Shown here in pieces: positions 1 through 11,602 of a stretch of DNA of 64,000 bases; within the stretch, counting starts at the first letter, position 1, and each line of letters starts with the position of its first letter. The translations under genes and the position numbers were made by a program. The notes under the pieces are model-generated. The model did not search any database. It was given only the letters and a program-made list of their open reading frames with translations, and was not told where the DNA came from. The stretch spans positions 6,352,501 to 6,416,500 of the forward strand of contig JAVHKY010000012.1 of NCBI GenBank assembly GCA_035079385.1, written 5' to 3'. The stretch is from Aspidiotus rigidus (Eukaryota > Arthropoda > Insecta > Hemiptera > Diaspididae).

Positions 1-805
1 AGGGAATTAGCAAGCTGCATACGATAGGAGGGGGACTCAAAAGAACTTTGACCTATCTTGGATTTGAACTATTTTTACCGCTGGAACTTGGTGGGGGTAG
101 TTGGACTTGGACCATTTTTTACGGACACCACACGGCGTACAGCAAAGTTTTCGAAGTACCCGCCCCCATGGAATAGCTGGTGATGGTGGTAGGAGAGGAA
201 ATTAAAAAAAATTGACCTGCAAGCTACATATGATAGAAGGGGGACTCAAAAGAACTTTGACCTTTCTTGGATTTGGACTATTTTTACTGCTGGAACTTGT
301 GGGGGTGTCGGAATTCGGACCATTTTTTACGGACACGACGCACAGTAAATTATTCGAAGTACCCCCCCCCCATGGAATAGCTGGTGATGGTGGTAAGAGA
401 GGAAATTACAAAAATTTTGACCTGCATGCTACATATGATAGAAGGGACTCAAAAGAATTTCGACCTTTCTTGGATTTGGACTATTTTTACTGCTGGAACT
501 TGGGCGGGGTGTCGGAATTTGGACCAGTTTTTACGGACACCACACGACGCACAGCAAATTTTTCGAAGTAGCCCCCCCCCCCCCTCCCATGGAATAGCTG
601 GTGATGGTGGTAGGAGAGGAAATTACAAAAATTTTGACCTGCAAGCTACATATGAAGGGGGACTCAAAAGAATTTCGAACTTTCTTGGATTTGGACTATT
701 TTTACCGCTGGAACTTGTGGGGGTGTTGGGCTTGGACCATTTTTGGCGGACACCACACGACGCACAGCGCACAACAAATTTATCGACGTGCCTGCCCCCA
801 TAGAA
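1..805. repeat. tandem repeat, unit about 205 bp
   Basis: Four head-to-tail units, the first cut by the window edge. The anchor GGTGATGGTGGTA recurs at about 179, 383 and 600, giving spacings of 204 and 217 bp. Each unit has a C-run before CCATGGAATAGCTGG, a segment GCAAGCTACATATGATAG, and GGGGGACTCAAAAGAA. The small ORFs here are frames through the repeat and have no protein-like character. The segment around the CATATGATAG block resembles a 40-45-bp motif seen at many other places in the window. Confidence 0.9.
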
Positions 806-822
806 TAGGTTTCCTGTTAAAA
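793..822 (+). repeat. end of dispersed AACCTGTT-family repeat
   Basis: CCCATAGAATAGGTTTCCTG closes the 205-bp array. Near-identical ends occur at about 18985, 21651, 22998 and 23786, and inverted forms at 21226, 22625, 23557, 27604 and 59086. Here it is followed by TTAA. Confidence 0.6.
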
Positions 823-850
823 TTTTACTTCCGGGCTAAGGATTGTTCTA

Positions 851-896
851 TGACGTCATTAGATCCGGACGTCATAGGAGCTGATTTATGACGTCA
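851..896. promoter_or_regulatory. cluster of three CRE-like palindromes
   Basis: Exact TGACGTCA at 851-858 and 889-896, with GGACGTCA at 867-874 between them. TGACGTCA is the textbook cAMP-response element bound by CREB/ATF bZIP proteins. The flank of the third site (ATGACGTCATCAG) matches those of sites at 2238 and 6342, so the sites may travel with a repeat. No promoter or gene is visible next to them. Confidence 0.4.
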
Positions 897-1060
897 TCAG
901 ATCGTTCGAGGGACTTGGAAAAATTTCGACACTAGAGCTTTGTACGATGGTAGGGAGCTACATAATTCTTATAAGATGGGGGACTTGGAAACTTTGGACT
1001 CTCAAGCTATATATGATGATGAGGAGCCTTATAATTATGATAGGAGAGGGAATTGGTAAA
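895..1060. repeat. degenerate 40-45-bp minisatellite units
   Basis: Two to three diverged units of the form GGGGACTTGGAAA...TCGAC...AAGCTATATATGAT. The same motif occurs at 11160-11480, inside the 16.8-18.9 kb satellite, at 21340-21520, 22790-22900, 23640-23745, 45130-45180 and 46890-46935. Confidence 0.6.
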
Positions 1061-1075
1061 TTTCCTACCCTCAAT

Positions 1076-3563
1076 CAGATTTAATGCGTCTTCTAAAAAG
1101 ACTAGCTGTTTTCCACAGAACTGCGAAGCTTGTGGGTTCCCCTCTGCCATTGCAGAATTTGCTATGACATTTTTTTTTTTTTTTTTTTTTTTTTTGTAGA
1201 ACGCTTCACTGGATCTTTAATGGGGCGATGTACGAGTTTTATTTTGCAGAAATTTCGCTCAGTGACTCTGCGAGGTCACAGTGGACGATCATAATATTTC
1301 TCGTTACCGTAAACTAACCCTGCTAAACAGTTGAGTCAGTAGACCACAAGACAGAGGTCTGAAGGGGCAAAAATATCCTTTCCCATACAGGATCATGATT
1401 AAGGTCTTAAAACTGCTCTAAGAACTTCATCATGAGAATCATGATGGAAGAATGACGATACATTGAGAATCGAGAACCAGGGGATATCTAGTTTTTGAAA
1501 AGGGTGATAAAATGAATTAATGATCATAATCATAAAGGTTAAAGAGAGAAGGTGCGGATTTTTGAAGATAGTAGAGTGTGCACTAATAATTTTGCCGGGT
1601 TTGAAAAGAAAAAGTCTAGGATTCGTTTATCTATAGATTGGGTGGGGAAATTTTTTATTTTATCAACGTCCGTCACCCGCATTCCCGCTCTGATTTACAT
1701 ATAGGTCAGAGATCGAAATTTTTCCAAAATAAGTTCCTTAAGTAAGTCAAGGCTCCCATCTTTACCCCGATAACTACCCCTCCCCCATGAAATCGGTCCT
1801 CTTGAGAGTTTTTTTGGCACATTGAAGAAGCGAAGATCAATCAATGAGGGATGGAGGTTGTGCAAAGCTATTTCCCCTAAAGGGCAAAATTGATGGATAA
1901 AATCCTCAGAAAAGGGAGAAGTTTAGATATGACTTCCAGAGACACGCGAGTGATTGATCGAAGTTGATGATCTATTAACTCGATCATATTGAATCGCGAC
2001 TTTTGATCCCTTGGTCATGATCACGTCGTAGTCACGGCCCCTCCACCAGTATTTCTTAGCTTAGTGTAAACCTATTATTTTGTAAGGTCGGCTAATTAGC
2101 TGATGGCCTTATTTTTAGTCTTTTAAGTGTTAGCCTGACGTACAATATAGACCCTGGTATACTATGTATTAATCCTAGTATAATGGAGGTGGCTGTGATT
2201 TTTCCAAATTTCTAAATATGTAGGTCACGGTCACTGATGACGTCATCAAGCGTGATGATAAGATACCATGACGACTTTTTTTCTTATGATTTCCCTAAGA
2301 CTAATCCCAGCCAAAACACCCTCAAAAACAGAGACGGTTTTTCCAAGAGTAGTCTCAATTTTATTGGGAAAATCGTCCACAGTTCCTCCACAAAAAAATC
2401 TGAGTCTCCATCTAAGATTATTCGCCCCCTTTACCTCAAAAAAAGAAAAAATTTTAACAGGAACGAAGTGTCATTTCGAATTTTTGTCTTCATTAAAAAA
2501 TCCGAGTTGCCGAATCCGCCCTACGAAAGGGGCGTAATATCAGTGAACTCGGAATTCAGGCTATTAAAGTTGTACAAGGTTTGAAGTATCTCCTAAGTAT
2601 TAGTACAAATGGTACATAATTATTATCGGCTGAACTAAAAAATCTCGAGTACAGAAAATTAATTTGACGATTTTCAGCTTTATGATGAGTTTATGGACTC
2701 AGGCAAAAAAATTAAGGTTTGAATTAAATTTTGCAAGTTTTTTTTCCCCAAGAATTTATATATTTTTTTTTCACTCCAGAGTTGGTATCATTTCCTAAAA
2801 CACTAAAAATCTACGAATGGCTGCAGTTTTGCAGACGATTTACGATAAAATAACTTTTCATGTAGAATTTTATGCAGATTTTACGTTGTAATTTGATGCC
2901 GAATAATTTTCCGGTAATACAATATTCTAGGGTGGAAGAAATTATTTCGAGAGCAGTGACGAAATATATGAGGTACTAATTGTCTCTCGTGTCATCGCTT
3001 TTTCTTTCCTTTTTCTCTATTGACATGAACTTACTTACTCATCTTATACCGTAGTCGCCCTGTTTTCGATATCTAATTTTCATGTCTGCTTTGTAAGAGT
3101 ATCGATTCAAGATTCTTGTATGGTATAGCTGTAGTAATTGCTAGTGTACAAGTATGTTTGGGCTCGGGTGTATAATGAGAGAACGATAAGGATGACCGTT
3201 GGTTAGAATTTTGATTTGTCGACGGTGTCTCGGGGCACGAAGAGGAGTCTTCCAGCGCGCTGATAGTTCGCGTGATTGCCTTGAATCTGCGGCAAATGTA
3301 GCAAGATTTATATGGTACGTGGTGGAGTAGTACGTGAACCGAATGTGAAAACCGTTTGTCAACTAACGACAAACGAAAGAAAGCAGTGAAAAAGCATCCG
3401 TATCGGAGGTTGCAGCTATGAAATCGGATTTTTTTCCTCTTTCCTCCTAGACCGCATTCCAAAGAAACTGAAATCTGTATCTCGTCGCATCTTACGCGAG
3501 CATTACCGCGAACAAAAGGGTTGAAACATTTTACGATCGCATTTGCTCGGTGAGAGAGACACC

Positions 3564-3565
<2 letters not shown>
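1076..3565. other. no recognisable gene
   Basis: AT-rich DNA with a 26-base T run at 1170-1195 and one CRE-like palindrome TGACGTCA at 2238-2245. The open frames here (for example 3073-3462 on the minus strand, 129 codons) show no domain, signal peptide or convincing splice context and I do not call them genes. Confidence 0.6.

Positions 3566-3644
<79 letters not shown>
3566..3644. repeat. (TTA)n microsatellite
   Basis: About 26 uninterrupted TTA/ATT trinucleotides. It borders AT-rich unannotated DNA on both sides. Confidence 0.95.
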
Positions 3645-4870
3645 TTTTCTTAATGGAGGTTACTAATAAAAGAATGATACTTACGAAATTAAGATTTTAC
3701 GCATCCCCTAAAAAGGAAAGGAATAAAGAAGAAGGATGCTACATATTTTTTATGGCGCGAATCGACCCACATCACGATTATTTCGTTTCAGTTTTTAAGA
3801 TGAAGTTTTTATTTTATTTTTTTAATACAGTTATAAAACACTTTTTTCTTGATTGTGATCATTCAACGTCGCGAGGTGGGATCAGATTTTCGTTTATTAT
3901 AAGAGTTTTCATTCGATCACCGTAGAAACACTTGTCATTAAAGTAAAGGGTTTTGAGGACTATAATTTTCTTCGTATTTCGCAGGAAACTCGTATAACAA
4001 GATAGATTTCGGCGAAAATATATAGGTAGTCGTGAAGCAAAATTAAAATCGGATTACTCGTTCTTCTTTTAAGCGCGCGATTTGATAAAAAGTGAAGGTT
4101 GACATTCGGATAATCTGTCTTCGTGGATTTTCATCTTCCTAAAATGTTAAGTACTTTAAATAATTAATTAAGTCGTCGTGTTTTAGCCGTACATGGTTAG
4201 ATTCTCGCTGCTAAAATCAATTCTCGATGATCTCGCCGTAGAGCGTACAACAAATAATGGGTATGTATCAGCAAATTTTGTAATTTTAGGTTCGAAGTTC
4301 ATTGAAAGACGTCGGGTTTGCGAATCGTGCGCGTGTATTCTCCAAATATGTAAATATTGGACGAGGTTTCTTCACAGATTACATTTCGTGGGAACTACTC
4401 AATTGGTGATATATTTAAAGTTCGATTAAATCGGTTATATATATGTTTTTACGTCATTGTATAATTTACGCGATTTATATTGAAGCGTATTACGCTTATC
4501 TTACGAGTAACATTCTGTCGTGAAAGAATAAGGAACAAAAAAGTTTTGATCGTTCTGAATTTAAATATTGTTGCGAATTCGTATCTACATTTCCGTGTTT
4601 CTACATACCATAGTCCAAATTTCAACGCAGGAGCTGTCTTATGGTGAGAGGAGTTTGTCATCCTATATGCAATTTATATCTGCTCCGTCAGTGACGGAGG
4701 TAAAAAGAAACGGGGGGTTGTTTTCTAATTGGAAGGTCTTTCCTCTTCTCTGATGGAATCGAGGTATGAAGTAGAGCCAAATATGAGTACACATAGTTCG
4801 AAAAACCTCAGTCAAGGCTCTTCAAATGATGTGCAAAGATGGATTTTTAAATTTTACTCAACTGCTGTTG
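3645..4870. other. no recognisable gene
   Basis: AT-rich, apparently single-copy DNA. The short ORFs (for example 4193-4429 plus, 78 codons) match nothing I recognise and are within the range expected by chance. Confidence 0.5.
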
Positions 4871-4879
4871 GGAATAAAT

Positions 4880-6130
4880 GATTCCCTCTGAAAATGGGTC
4901 CCAAGGCCACTCCTAACTTATGACCCCGCGAAACGCGGATATTCTCCTCTTTATGAATAAGGAGGGTGTTTGGAAAGCCTCAGCCAAGTAGTTTGGAATT
5001 TTATAGACTCCCTAAATTTCTAAGGATGATGAAGGTTTTAGTTGCATTCGATTGTTACCTGTGATTGTTGGGAATGATTCTTTGAATATTCTTTAGAATT
5101 CTCCCTGAAAATGGGTGCCCAAGCTGCACTTAGCTTATGACATCTCGAAGGCCATACTTGGACACAGTTGATCTCTTCTCTATATAAAAGAAAATTTTTA
5201 GCCAAGTTGTTTGTGATTTTAGAGCCTCTAGAATTCTCTCGGGTCCCAAGTCACACCTTGCTCATGACGTTACGAAGATTTTGCACGAACGCGGTTGGTC
5301 TCTTGTGAAGGAAAACCTTAGCTGAGTTGCTTGTGATTTTACAGCCCCTAGAATTCTCTCTGAAAATGAATCTCAGGTGTTTATGACATAACAAAGACTG
5401 TACATGGACGCGTAGCTGGTCTCTTTTTTATAAAGAGAAGCCTTAGCTGAGTTGCTTGTGATTTTACAGCCTCTAGAGTTCTCAGTCCCAAGGTCACACG
5501 TCGCCACGAAAACCGTACATGAACGCGGTTAGTCCCTGTGCCATAAGAAAGAGACTTTAACTGGTTTTCTTTTGATTTTACAGCCTCTAGAATTCTCTCT
5601 GGAAATGAATCTCAGGCGTTTATGACATAACAAAGACTGTACATGGACGTAGCTGGTCTCTTTTTTATAAAGAAAAGCTTTAGCTGAGTTGCTTGTGATT
5701 TTACAGCCTGTAGAATTCTTTCATAAAATGTGTCCTATATGGCCACACCTAGCTTATGACGTCACGAAGACCATGCATGGACGCGGTTGGCCTCTTCTCT
5801 GTAAAGGAAAACTCTAGCCAAAGTGCTTGTGATTTAACAGACTCTAGAATTCTTTCTGAAAATAAGTCCTAAGGTTATACCAGCCTATGACTTCTCGTAA
5901 GCCATACATGGATGGAGTTGGTCTGTTTTCTATAAAGGAAAATCATAACTGTGTTGCTTTTTCCAGCCTTTACAATTTTCTTTAGAATGAAATACTTGTT
6001 ATTGTTGGGGATAAATCTTTGAATATTCTCTAGAATTTCCCCTGGAAATGGATTCTAAGACCACACCTAGCTTATTACATTTCGAAGGCCATGTTTGGAC
6101 GCGCATGATGTCTTCTCTTTAAAAGAGGGT
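4880..6130. repeat. tandem array, unit about 115-135 bp
   Basis: The landmark AGAATTCTCTC-like string recurs at about 5095, 5230, 5350, 5475, 5589, 5712, 5846 and 6032. Each unit also carries TTATGAC...CGAAG, a block like ACATGGACGCGG-TTGGTCTCTT, TATAAAG(G)AAAA and TTGCTTGTGATTTTACAGCC. Units have diverged with many small indels, so the array looks old. Two non-adjacent units (5350 and 5589) share GAAATGAATCTCAGG...TTTATGACATAACAAAGAC, suggesting a higher-order dimer. Confidence 0.9.
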
Positions 6131-9100
6131 GATTGATGGCTTCGATGGAAGCTCGAACCATGTTAACTGACCCCTTAGTTTAGCATATAGTCATTGAAGC
6201 TCTAGTACATACTAACATTGTATACCAGGCCAGGAAGGTCTGAAATACTCCCGACCCACTTCTTCCTTCGTAGAGATCCTCTTCTGTAAATAAGAGTTCA
6301 TGGCTCAATTTTTGAACCTCTAAATAGGACGAGATCATTGATGACGTCATCAGATGAATATTCTTTTCACCTACATCCCTTCCTCCTGTATAAAAAAATA
6401 TTAGAGGAGTCGAAAAATTTTGCTGACGGTATCATGGTGGGAATATTTACGCAACTCAAAAGAAACTTCGTTGGTTAGGATGTCGGAGAGAAGATGGAAC
6501 GTGATAAACCTTGAAATAGCTTTGAAAAAAGTATCATTAATTACTTCTCTTTCCTTCCTACTAAGCTTAGTACAGCCTTGGTTCAGTATAGTGAAGGCTG
6601 AGGAATGAGGATATAGGTTCCAAAGTAGCTAAGGTACTTATTGATGACGTCACAAAGGTGAATTTTTCAGAGGGTACCCCTCCCCCCTTCCAAAAAAAAC
6701 AGGTAGTTGAAAAAAAAAAAATTGATCGATTCTATCAATCAAATTGATCGAATTGCCCCGTCAAAAATGATTCCTTGTTTCTTCATCTCTTGTTTCGCTA
6801 TTTGTTAGCAAGCTGTTCATGCATTCAAAAACGAAAATTTGAGTTCTTATAGGATTCAGAGTTCAAAATTTTCAAACTCATATTGTGAGATCTCAAATAA
6901 GCCGTTGATGGAGCTTTGTTAAATAATCCTTTTTTGCTTCAACACCAATCACATTTTTTTGTGCCATCGTCAACTCTGGAGTCTCGTTGTGGCGAAGCAA
7001 AAGGCAAGAAACTATTTTAAAACGTTTACCAGAAGAATCATAAGGCGTCCACTGGAAGGAAGTTCCCAAGAGTGGGAAGTATTTTGCCCGGATGAATAAA
7101 TTTTGTCGCGCAAAAAAATTCTTTAAACGAATAGAATATTCCTGTTGTTGAGGCCGAAGCTTCTGTCAAACTACATCAGAATTTTCAACCGACTTACTAC
7201 CTTCTATGATCGTTTGCGAACGTGCTAAATGTGTGATGAAGGCGAGGTCGAGAAGGATTTTTTTTTCTTTTAAGACTTTCTCTCCACTTTTTTTCGTAAC
7301 CAATATGAGGGCCATCGACAGCACTATAGTTGGAAACTGATTATAATTATATTTTCCTAAGTGGATCTTTACTACATGACACCACTGGATTTCTATTTCA
7401 TCTGTCGGTACTACCCAGACATATTCCGAATGGCTATTTTCTGCTCACAATGTAACTTTCTTATCGCAACACCGCATCTACCTTTTCTCAATGATCATTC
7501 GATTTGTTTCGAAGCCTGTCAACATAAATTTCAAGAGTTCGAATGTCTGGTCTTTGCCAAGTAGCCCTAAGAAGGTACGTTATGAGTTCGATTTCTCGTT
7601 AATAATTCTGAATTACAAGGTTCGCTATCCAGAATCTCTCATGTTGACGAATGTTTCAAAAGGTACAAATTACAATTTGCTAACGGCCAGCTATTATAAA
7701 TAACGTTACTTGGCGCACCACGGGGACATGATCTAGCGCACGCCCTTCTTTGCTTTATACTTGTCGATATAAACCCTTCGCGACTATTTCTTATTTGCAT
7801 AAATATGATGAAAAGTACTTAACGTTATTGAAATTTTAATGGCTGAAAAAAGCCTACATAAACTTTAAAAGAATGTCCGTACGATATGATTATGTGTTGT
7901 TCAAAGAAACAGAAAAATTGCAACTCAATACCGCTTCTGAGTGTTAAAATCAGGGTCACTGTTCCACCTCTGGTAGTATAGTTGCAAAGTAGTAACGGTA
8001 TATCGTGGAGAGTTATGATAATTTGTTCTGGTAATGCACACGCGATATAAAATTTTATTGAAATAAGGGTGTGCATTAAAAATCGCGATGAGCTCGAATA
8101 TTGAGCGTACTAAAAATTTTATCGTCCATTTTGGTTTCCATTAATATTACAATCGCAGTGACCGATCGACGAGATGATATTCAGTAATATCGAGAAAAAT
8201 TACGTATCGAGCATTTATGAGTATGGAAGCAACCGGTTCTCTTTTTTTTTTTTTCAAAATGATTGTAGAATGGAAGGATCGGGAAAATATCATTCGGGAT
8301 TATTACTTATTCGTTGAATTTTTCATGGACGATCGAAAATGATATCCGTGTTCCGAAGTGAGTACCTTAGTATGACCGAGAAGCCGTTTATTGTCTGGTA
8401 ATTGGTTATTTCCATCAAAATCAAAAAATCTTTCTTTCGAAAAAAGTTCGTGTTATGCGACGATAGTCGGGGAAACTGACAAAAATGGACATGTTCGTGT
8501 CCTCATAACCTGATGATACATCTATAGCTGTGCATTCTTTAGACGAAAGAGGAATGAAACATGTATATAGGTTAAAATAATTATTGAAAATGTTTTAAAG
8601 AAAAATACAAATTATCGATGAAGGTTATCGAAGGCAACTTTCTACACTGTATGGTAAAAGATGTCCTACTGGACGTTCGTTAATGTTCACTGGGCGTAAT
8701 AATGAATTACGATTTTACAATTTAGCTTAGTATTTTCAAAGTTGGATGCTATACTGCATACCTTAACTGATGCCGCTGCTGGATCCGAATATTTTAATCT
8801 TATCTCACATGCAGTCTCACGCGTTACGTTCATCAGCTTGAGTGAAGTAACTTCACAGCACCACTGTAAGTCGTGCCGATTGTGTAATCCTATATTCTGT
8901 AGTTTTTAGGAACTATCTCATTTATACGTACTTCATTTTGTATGATACCAGGTTGCAGTGGCTGCGAGGGAAAACATCTTTCTGGGAATATATTTCGAAT
9001 GTTGAGCGATAAATTTTACAAAGTTGGAAATGTTGGTTTTATTTTGTATAATATGCATATAGGTGTGCTTAAAGGTAGTGAATTTTACACGTGTTCAAGT

Positions 9101-9900
9101 CGGTAATAGCGTCCGTCATTTCTCTTGCAACATTATTATTATTATTAAGTAACCTTATAACCTGTTTCATTCATTTTCTGTTTTTCCATTCACCGCGAAA
9201 ATCTTATTCAGATAATCTTGTGTTTTTCTTGGAATAAGAATTAGCCTACTTCTACTCAGTGTTCGCCACCAGCACCTTTAGCCACTACATTCAAGTTCTT
9301 ATTCAATCAGCTGAAAGAAATTATGTTAATCGAATGATGAAATTTTCCATAATTGTAGTATTATATCAGAATTATCAAATTTATGTATTTTGATCAAACA
9401 TTGATATTTCCTACTAGAAGCATCTGCTTCATGGAAGTGTTGATTAATCTGAACTATTCCGGAGCCCGATTAAGTTGATAAATTGTTGATTCGTTGAGTC
9501 AAATAAAATCCTGCCCAAGGAAAATTTCGTAGAATTTTTTATTCTAAGAATTGCCGACTTTGTAGATTTTTAGTCGCTTAGTTTCGGTTTGCATTTCAAA
9601 AATCGGTACTGGTAAAACATGGCTCTAACCGTCTCTTTTTTCACGTTCTTCTATTTTTCTTTCCGCATTTATTACCACTTTCCACCACTTTCATGTTTAA
9701 ACTCACTCGGAAATATTTTCTCTCCTGGCATTTCACGTTTATACTGGTCTTTTTTCTCCCCTTCTTTCAAACTGCCTTTTGCTGTAGACCATTTTTCATC
9801 ATTCTTCTTACTCGTTTGAACCTTCCGCGCTTTATCCCATCATTTTTACAGGCGGGCGATCAATGCGTCTCTTTGAATTCAATTTTGTGTAATTTTTAGA
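6131..9900. other. no recognisable gene
   Basis: Contains two CRE-like TGACGTCA sites at 6342-6349 and 6645-6652, both preceded by (C)ATTGA. Between them lies a degenerate CTTAGTACAG...GTATAGTGAAGGCTGAGG block like those at 2150 and 13250. The remainder is AT-rich and apparently single copy. No exon, tRNA or repeat array recognised. Confidence 0.5.
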
Positions 9901-9904
9901 AAAA

Positions 9905-11060
9905 TATTATACTTTGCCCCTGCGCCTGCAGAACTTCATCCTCTGCCGAGTTCCTTCGACTCCAAAACCTCCTAGCAATGCCTGAATTCTTTGATTGTTC
10001 TCAAATACCCACCACAGCTCCGTACCGGCTATATAACTGTAATCTCCTCCTCCGACTCTACAATAATCCAATCCGTTCCAAACTTGATTACGATTCTCCA
10101 ATTTATGTCGACTGCGAAAAACAACCTCGAAATCGCTTGATTCCGGGCTTCGACTGGCTTTTGACGCCCTACGCCACAGCCCTTTACTCAGCCCATGCAC
10201 TGAGGCAGGTGTTCCTCCTCTCCGTTACCGCTCACTGCTGACTCTCTGACCTCCCCAATACCCGAATCTAAAATACTCTCAGTCCACGTACTTCACCCCT
10301 TCTGTCGCTTGAATCCCGTCTGGGCACTCATCTCAGATTTAGGTCCTTACTGCCTATTTTTTCATCCACTCTTCTCTGGTTTAACACTATTCCTGTAGTC
10401 GGTCTCGGCCGTCTCGTAATTTCCGACACAGCTAACTTCGAACACAAACAACACATCAACAAAATGATTTTGTCAAGACTTCCCTGCCTTCTTTTCTGCT
10501 ACACGGTCGGGTCCAAATTGAGACCCAGAACCGGATATGCAATCTACATTTAGGGTAACATCTCGTCCTTCTGAAAAACTCCTCTTCCATGTCCACCACT
10601 GAAGCATGTGCTTCTCTCTTCTCAGTAAATTCCTCACGACTCTCATTCTACCAATCCTCGCTCCTTAGGCTCTTCCTCACCCTCCATCTCTTCTATGAAT
10701 ATCGGGACACATCGACCTTAAGGAACATGACGCTGTGGACCTTTTCGCGAAGCATTCACTGCGTTCGTAATCCCTCCTCCTTCCTCTCCTATGATCTCGA
10801 ATCGTATTACTTCTGACGTATTCTTTCCTCCTAGCATAATTTTTGGCCCTCCTTATCCTCCAATCAGCCCCGATCTTTTTCCTTGGTCTACTTGATCTGC
10901 CCTCCCCGACGAGAAGAAGTCATCGTAACTTGACCATTGTCATCTCACCCATTCTTCTCTCTTTGTACGTCTCTCACCCGCTCTGAAAATCTCTCCGTTC
11001 AACTTTCCTTCTCTCGACCAGCTCTCAAAAACATTCGGCTTCACCATTTTGTCTATCCCT
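9905..11060 (+). pseudogene. Jockey-type LINE relic, RT C-terminus and RNase H
   Basis: A decayed non-LTR retrotransposon. The frame around 10060-10110 reads LLLRLYNNPIRSKLDYDSPIY, the tail of the reverse transcriptase domain of Jockey/I-group LINEs (family form LIRSKLDYGSxVY). After a frameshift, 10150-10245 reads EAGVPPLRYRSLL, another conserved block. Further on come traces of an RNase H domain: a YTVGSK-like string near 10500 (family form YTDGSK) and GHIDL-EHDAVDL near 10710-10740 (family GxxGNExADxxAK). At least three frameshifts and several stops prevent any product. The same family occurs at 59.1 kb. Clade placement beyond Jockey/I group is inference. Confidence 0.7.
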
Positions 11061-11159
11061 GTATCGCAGACTCTTTCTCAAACAACTTTTTTGAGAAAGA
11101 GATTTTCCTGAAGGTCGTTTGTTACGTCTAATGATGTCACAAAGGAACTTATTCTACGT

Positions 11160-11480
11160 TGAATATTCGCATCGGGAGAGGGGCTTGAAAAATGTCGACC
11201 TCAAGCTTCGTGTAATATGCAAGGGGAAGGGAGAGGAGCTTAGAAAAATTCCCAACCATGGAGCTATAAATATCAAGAAGGGAACTCGGATTGATTTTGA
11301 CATTCAAGCTTATAAAGGGAAGAGAAATTGAAACTTTGAAAAATTTCGATTTTCGATTGCTTTCAATGATGGGAAGGTGACTGAAAAATCCAGACTATTC
11401 AGCTGTAAAGGAGGGTGGCGGTATCGTAATTTCAAAGGGAACGGAGGCTCTGATTTGTTGACTTGAAAAATTTCAAACTT
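11160..11480. repeat. degenerate 40-45-bp minisatellite units
   Basis: Six or so diverged units of the form GGGAGAGGGGCTTGAAAAAT-TCGACCTCAAGCTT...AT. They match the motif in other repeats of this window. It directly abuts a hairpin at 11507-11602. Confidence 0.65.
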
Positions 11481-11506
11481 CGAGCTGTGTACACCTGGGG
11501 AAGAGA

Positions 11507-11602
11507 CCGAAAGGAGGCATACTCAAAAGAGGAAAACGAGGAGATCTCGTGGCTATAGCAATTTACTCCTCGGTTTCCTCTTTTGAGTATGCCTCCCTTC
11601 GG
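11507..11602. repeat. near-perfect hairpin, 37-bp arms
   Basis: Left arm 11507-11543 and right arm 11566-11602 are reverse complements with only two mismatches, separated by 22 bases. Both arms contain GGAGGCATACTCAAAAGAGG. This could be a small foldback or MITE-like element or a recent inverted duplication. No coding frame is associated. Confidence 0.85.

Noticed and set aside
212..891. Overlapping ORFs of 96-139 codons with repeated peptide blocks
   Set aside because: Frames through the 205-bp tandem repeat. Each copy is in a different frame, so there is no coherent protein repeat.
3073..3462. 129-codon minus-strand ORF
   Set aside because: No domain, no biased codon pattern, and an overlapping frame on the same strand is open too. 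Chance is sufficient.
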